Shown here in pieces: positions 61,196-64,000 of a stretch of DNA of 64,000 bases (positions are counted from its first letter, which is position 1; every line of letters starts with the position of its first letter). Source of the stretch: Winogradskyella psychrotolerans RS-3 (GTDB lineage Bacteria > Bacteroidota > Bacteroidia > Flavobacteriales > Flavobacteriaceae); assembly GCF_000427335.1 (NCBI RefSeq), contig NZ_ATMR01000007.1, positions 124,001-188,000 of the forward strand, written 5' to 3'. The notes under the pieces were generated by a model. The model was not told the DNA's origin. It saw only the letters and a program-made list of their open reading frames with translations, and did no database searches. Position numbers and translations under genes: made by a program.

Positions 61196-62131
61196 ATGAA
61201 GAATTACACCAAAATAAAAGATTTACCCAACTTGTCACAAACCATAAAGGAAGCCATCTTATTAAAGATGAACCCTTTTGAATTTCAAGATTTAGGGAAA
61301 CATAAAACTCTAGTCATGCTCTTTTTTAATTCGAGTTTAAGAACACGATTAAGCACCGAAAAAGCGGCAAAAAATTTAGGAATGGACGTTATGATATTAA
61401 ACGTCAATGACGCATGGAATATTGAATTCGAAGATGGTTCCATTATGAACGGCAATTCATCTGAACATATTAAAGAAGCCGCACAAGTTATTTCGCAATA
61501 TGCCGATATCATTGCTGTAAGAGCATTTCCAACGTTGCAAGACAAAGCGAAGGATGAATCAGAATATATTCTCAATAACTTTAAAAAATACGCGACTGTT
61601 CCCATAGTAAATATGGAAAGCGCTACAGCACATCCTTTACAAGCGTTAGCAGATGCCATTACCATTTCTGAATTAACCGAAAAAGCAAAGCCTAAAGTCG
61701 TATTATCTTGGGCTCCACATCCCAAAGCATTACCACAAGCGGTTGCGAATTCGTTTGTAGAAATGATGCAAGATTTAGAAGTTGATTTCACAATAACGCA
61801 TCCTGAAGGTTATGAATTAAGTGAAGCCATCACAAAAGATACGCCTATAAATCACAACCAAGAAGAGGCTTTAAAAGATGCCGATTTTGTTTATGTAAAA
61901 AACTGGAGTAACTATAAAGACTACGGTAAAGTCTTGAACCAAGATGAGAATTGGATGATGACGAAAGCCAAATTAGGTGGCGCCAAATTTATGCATTGTT
62001 TACCTGTAAGACGAAATGTTGTGGTTGAAGACGCCGTTTTAGATAGCGACCAATCGGTGGTGATTAAGCAAGCGAATAATAGAACGTATGCGGCACAAAT
62101 TGTGCTGAAGCAGATTTTGGAGGATTTATAA
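61196..62131 (+). CDS. argF': N-succinyl(acetyl)ornithine transcarbamylase
   Basis: This 311-residue protein is an ornithine-carbamoyltransferase relative of the acyl-ornithine type. It has the carbamoyl-phosphate motif SSLRTR (46-51), HPLQALAD and HCLPVRRN. In the Bacteroides fragilis succinylornithine enzyme the key residue is Pro90 (DGDKPEH), and in the Xanthomonas acetylornithine enzyme it is Glu92; here the matching residue is Ser89 (NGNSSEH), a residue reported to give succinyl preference when put in the acetyl enzyme. That makes succinylornithine the likelier substrate. The ATG 61196 is preferred over the GTG at 61184 in the hairpin. Confidence 0.9.
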   Translation: MKNYTKIKDLPNLSQTIKEAILLKMNPFEFQDLGKHKTLVMLFFNSSLRTRLSTEKAAKNLGMDVMILNVNDAWNIEFEDGSIMNGNSSEHIKEAAQVISQYADIIAVRAFPTLQDKAKDESEYILNNFKKYATVPIVNMESATAHPLQALADAITISELTEKAKPKVVLSWAPHPKALPQAVANSFVEMMQDLEVDFTITHPEGYELSEAITKDTPINHNQEEALKDADFVYVKNWSNYKDYGKVLNQDENWMMTKAKLGGAKFMHCLPVRRNVVVEDAVLDSDQSVVIKQANNRTYAAQIVLKQILEDL

Positions 62132-62142
62132 AAGTAAGCGAA

Positions 62143-62205
62143 TGTCATTCTGAACAGAGTGAAGAATCTCTTAGTTTAAGATTCTTCACTATGTTCAGAA
62201 TGACA
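62143..62205. repeat. 63-bp palindromic element before argB
   Basis: TGTCATTCTGAAC at the left end and GTTCAGAATGACA at the right are perfect inverted copies; inside, GTGAAGAATCT pairs with AGATTCTTCAC. The whole can fold into one long hairpin ending 11 bases before the argB ATG. GAATCTCTTAG also occurs before ilvB. Confidence 0.85.
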
Positions 62206-62216
62206 AAAACAACAAG

Positions 62217-62993
62217 ATGAAAATACTAAAAGTCATAAAAATAGGTGGAAATATCATCGATAATGACGATGCACTAGCAGCGTTCATTACAGATTTTGCA
62301 GCTCTAAAAGGCCCTAAAATTTTAGTGCATGGAGGAGGGAAATTAGCTACTAAATTAGCGACCCAAATGAATATTCCTGTGCAAATGAATGAAGGTAGAC
62401 GTATTACAGATGCGGATACTTTAGATATTATCACCATGGTTTATGCAGGGAAAATCAATAAGAATATCGTTGCGCAGTTGCAAGCCAACACCTGTAACGC
62501 TATTGGGTTTTCTGGTGCAGACGGTAACACGATTGTTTCAGAGAAACGTCCAACAAAACCGATTGATTATGGATTTGCTGGCGATGTAAAACAAGTGAAC
62601 ACTGAAACCTTAGAAATACTTTTAAAAAACAATATTACACCTGTCTTTTGCGCTATTACACACGACAAAAACGGTCAATTATTAAACACAAATGCAGATA
62701 CCATTGCTTCAGAATTAGCCATTGGCTTTGCTTCGATTTACAACACAGAGCTTTATTATTGTTTCGAAAAAAGTGGTGTTTTAGAAGATGTAAATAATGA
62801 CGATTCTGTAATTGAAAACATCAATACAGAAAGCTACAAAACATTAAAAGAAAACAAAATCATATTTGAAGGCATGTTACCTAAATTAGATAACTGTTTT
62901 CATGCCATAAATCAAAACGTTCAAAAAGTTTGTATTGGAAAATCAGACATGCTTTTCAATAACAACAATAGACACACAACTATAACCCAATGA
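62217..62993 (+). CDS. argB: N-acylglutamate kinase
   Basis: This 258-residue amino-acid kinase phosphorylates the gamma-carboxyl of N-acetyl- or N-succinylglutamate. The N-terminal IKIGGNIID near residues 7-15 and the LVHGGGKLATKLATQM block (about 37-52) are family signatures; the length is slightly short but normal for the Bacteroidota form. Its stop overlaps the next gene's start by 4 bases (ATGA), showing coupling to the deacylase that ends the acyl cycle. The acyl group is inferred as succinyl from argF'. Confidence 0.93.
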   Translation: MKILKVIKIGGNIIDNDDALAAFITDFAALKGPKILVHGGGKLATKLATQMNIPVQMNEGRRITDADTLDIITMVYAGKINKNIVAQLQANTCNAIGFSGADGNTIVSEKRPTKPIDYGFAGDVKQVNTETLEILLKNNITPVFCAITHDKNGQLLNTNADTIASELAIGFASIYNTELYYCFEKSGVLEDVNNDDSVIENINTESYKTLKENKIIFEGMLPKLDNCFHAINQNVQKVCIGKSDMLFNNNNRHTTITQ

Positions 62994-64000
62994 TTGAAAA
63001 ACTAACCACACAAGCCATTGCTTTACTAAAGCAACTTATAGAAACAGAATCATTTTCGTCAGAAGAAGACAACACAGCGTTGCTTATAGAAGATTGGTTT
63101 AAGTCACACAAGATTCCTTTTAAAAGAGATCATCATAACATTTGGTCTACCAACAAACACTTTGATGACAGCAAACCAACACTCTTATTAAATTCGCATC
63201 ACGATACCGTAAAACCTAATAACGGCTATACCAAAGACCCGCTTAAAGCCATTGAAGAAGACGGAAAATTATATGGCTTAGGAAGTAATGATGCTGGTGG
63301 TTGCTTAGTGTCTTTAATTGCAACATTCACTTATTTCTACGACAAAAAAGACCTTAACTATAATTTAGTTATCGTCGCTTCTGCTGAAGAAGAAAGTAGT
63401 GGCCCAAACGGACTCAATAGCATGTTAAGCATCATTCCAAAAATTGATGTCGCCATTGTTGGTGAACCTACTTTAATGAATTTAGCTATTGCCGAAAAAG
63501 GTTTAGTCGTTTTTGATGCCAAAGTAAAAGGTACAGCTGGCCATGCCGCACATCCAAATAAGGATAATTCAATTTACAATACTATTGAGGTTTTAAAATG
63601 GTTTAAAGATTATCAGTTTGCACGAAACTCACCCGTTTTAGGTGATGTAAAAATGACCGTTACTCAAATTAATGCTGGGAAACAACACAACGCGGTTCCT
63701 GCTGAAGTTGATTTAGTCATCGATGTCCGTGTGAATGACAAATACACGAATCAACAAATTGAAGAAATTTTAATTAGAAAGTCACCATGCACAAGTATTA
63801 AAGCGCGGAGTTTACGATTGAATTCGTCTTCAATTCCTATTAATCACGAATTGGTTGAGGCAGGAATTGAATTAGGTAGAGAAACTTATGGTTCGCCAAC
63901 ATTATCTGACCAATCGGTTTTAACTTGCCCTTCACTGAAATTAGGACCAGGAGATAGCACACGTTCGCACACAGCAGATGAATTTATTTATTTGGCTGAA
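62990..64000 (+). CDS. argE: M20 metallopeptidase, N-acylornithine/citrulline deacylase (partial)
   Basis: An open frame of 337 codons runs off the right edge from ATG 62990. The M20 metal site is visible: His70 and Asp72 in NSHHDTV, bridging Asp101 in GSNDAGG, the Glu triplet 133-135 (SAEEES) and the later GEPT and HTADEF regions. By context it removes the acyl group, probably from N-succinylcitrulline or N-acetylcitrulline after ArgF'. About 20 residues seem to be missing, judged from the usual length of this group. The symbol rests on context. Confidence 0.88.
   Translation, partial: MIEKLTTQAIALLKQLIETESFSSEEDNTALLIEDWFKSHKIPFKRDHHNIWSTNKHFDDSKPTLLLNSHHDTVKPNNGYTKDPLKAIEEDGKLYGLGSNDAGGCLVSLIATFTYFYDKKDLNYNLVIVASAEEESSGPNGLNSMLSIIPKIDVAIVGEPTLMNLAIAEKGLVVFDAKVKGTAGHAAHPNKDNSIYNTIEVLKWFKDYQFARNSPVLGDVKMTVTQINAGKQHNAVPAEVDLVIDVRVNDKYTNQQIEEILIRKSPCTSIKARSLRLNSSSIPINHELVEAGIELGRETYGSPTLSDQSVLTCPSLKLGPGDSTRSHTADEFIYLAE

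Noticed and set aside
61285..61791. 168-residue minus-strand frame opposite argF'
   Set aside because: It lies wholly within a well-supported gene, has no start context and no recognisable family; it is a shadow frame.

Overview
The window is an AT-rich chromosomal segment from a member of the Bacteroidota, most likely a marine Flavobacteriaceae. The signs are a SusC/SusD polysaccharide utilization locus, lipoproteins with Bacteroidota-type lipoboxes, one clean TTG-N19-TAnnTTTG promoter, a mevalonate-pathway HMG-CoA reductase with a GYDIA-type GHMP kinase, a dipeptidyl peptidase IV with two POT transporters, and an arginine cluster that uses the Bacteroidota ArgF' transcarbamylase. I see no phage, insertion sequence or CRISPR array; it reads as core genome plus one sugar-use island.

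Layout. 1-3.9 kb (+): tail of a membrane protein, lpxB, an NlpC/P60 lipoprotein and a frameshifted comEC. 3.9-10.5 kb (-): a thioredoxin-like protein, two POT peptide transporters and DPP IV, a peptide-use cluster. 10.7-13.1 kb (+): HMG-CoA reductase and a GHMP kinase (isoprenoid synthesis). 13.1-21 kb (-): an envelope cluster read coaX, outer-membrane barrel, TPR protein (frameshifted), lptC, small membrane protein, CNNM/CBS protein, ppiD. Then tRNA-Phe and three tandem universal stress proteins (+).

24-45.7 kb (-) is the accessory island: a SusR-like membrane regulator, SusC, SusD, a LamG surface lipoprotein, two GH144-type glucanases, a serine esterase and two GH3 beta-glucosidases, ending at a terminator near 28.6 kb; beyond it lie an alpha/beta hydrolase, a GH43-like enzyme and a sugar porter. 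The GH144 plus GH3 content suggests beta-1,2-glucan as substrate, and the two esterases suggest a substituted form. A fasciclin lipoprotein follows.

46.8-55.7 kb (+): ilvD, ilvB, ilvN, ilvC, ilvA (isoleucine/valine) and gapN. 55.8-64 kb (+): a 21-codon arginine-rich leader ORF, then GNAT, argG, argC, proC, argD, argF', argB and a partial M20 deacylase, an almost complete arginine pathway. The transcarbamylase carries Ser where N-acetylornithine enzymes have Glu, which points to succinylated intermediates.

Most notable: the arginine leader peptide with a perfect hairpin over its Arg codons; three TGACGTA sites at 11 and 55 bp spacing upstream of susC; small palindromic repeats filling nearly every spacer of the ilv and arg clusters, one of which supplies the argD stop codon; and two single-base homopolymer frameshifts (comEC and the TPR gene).
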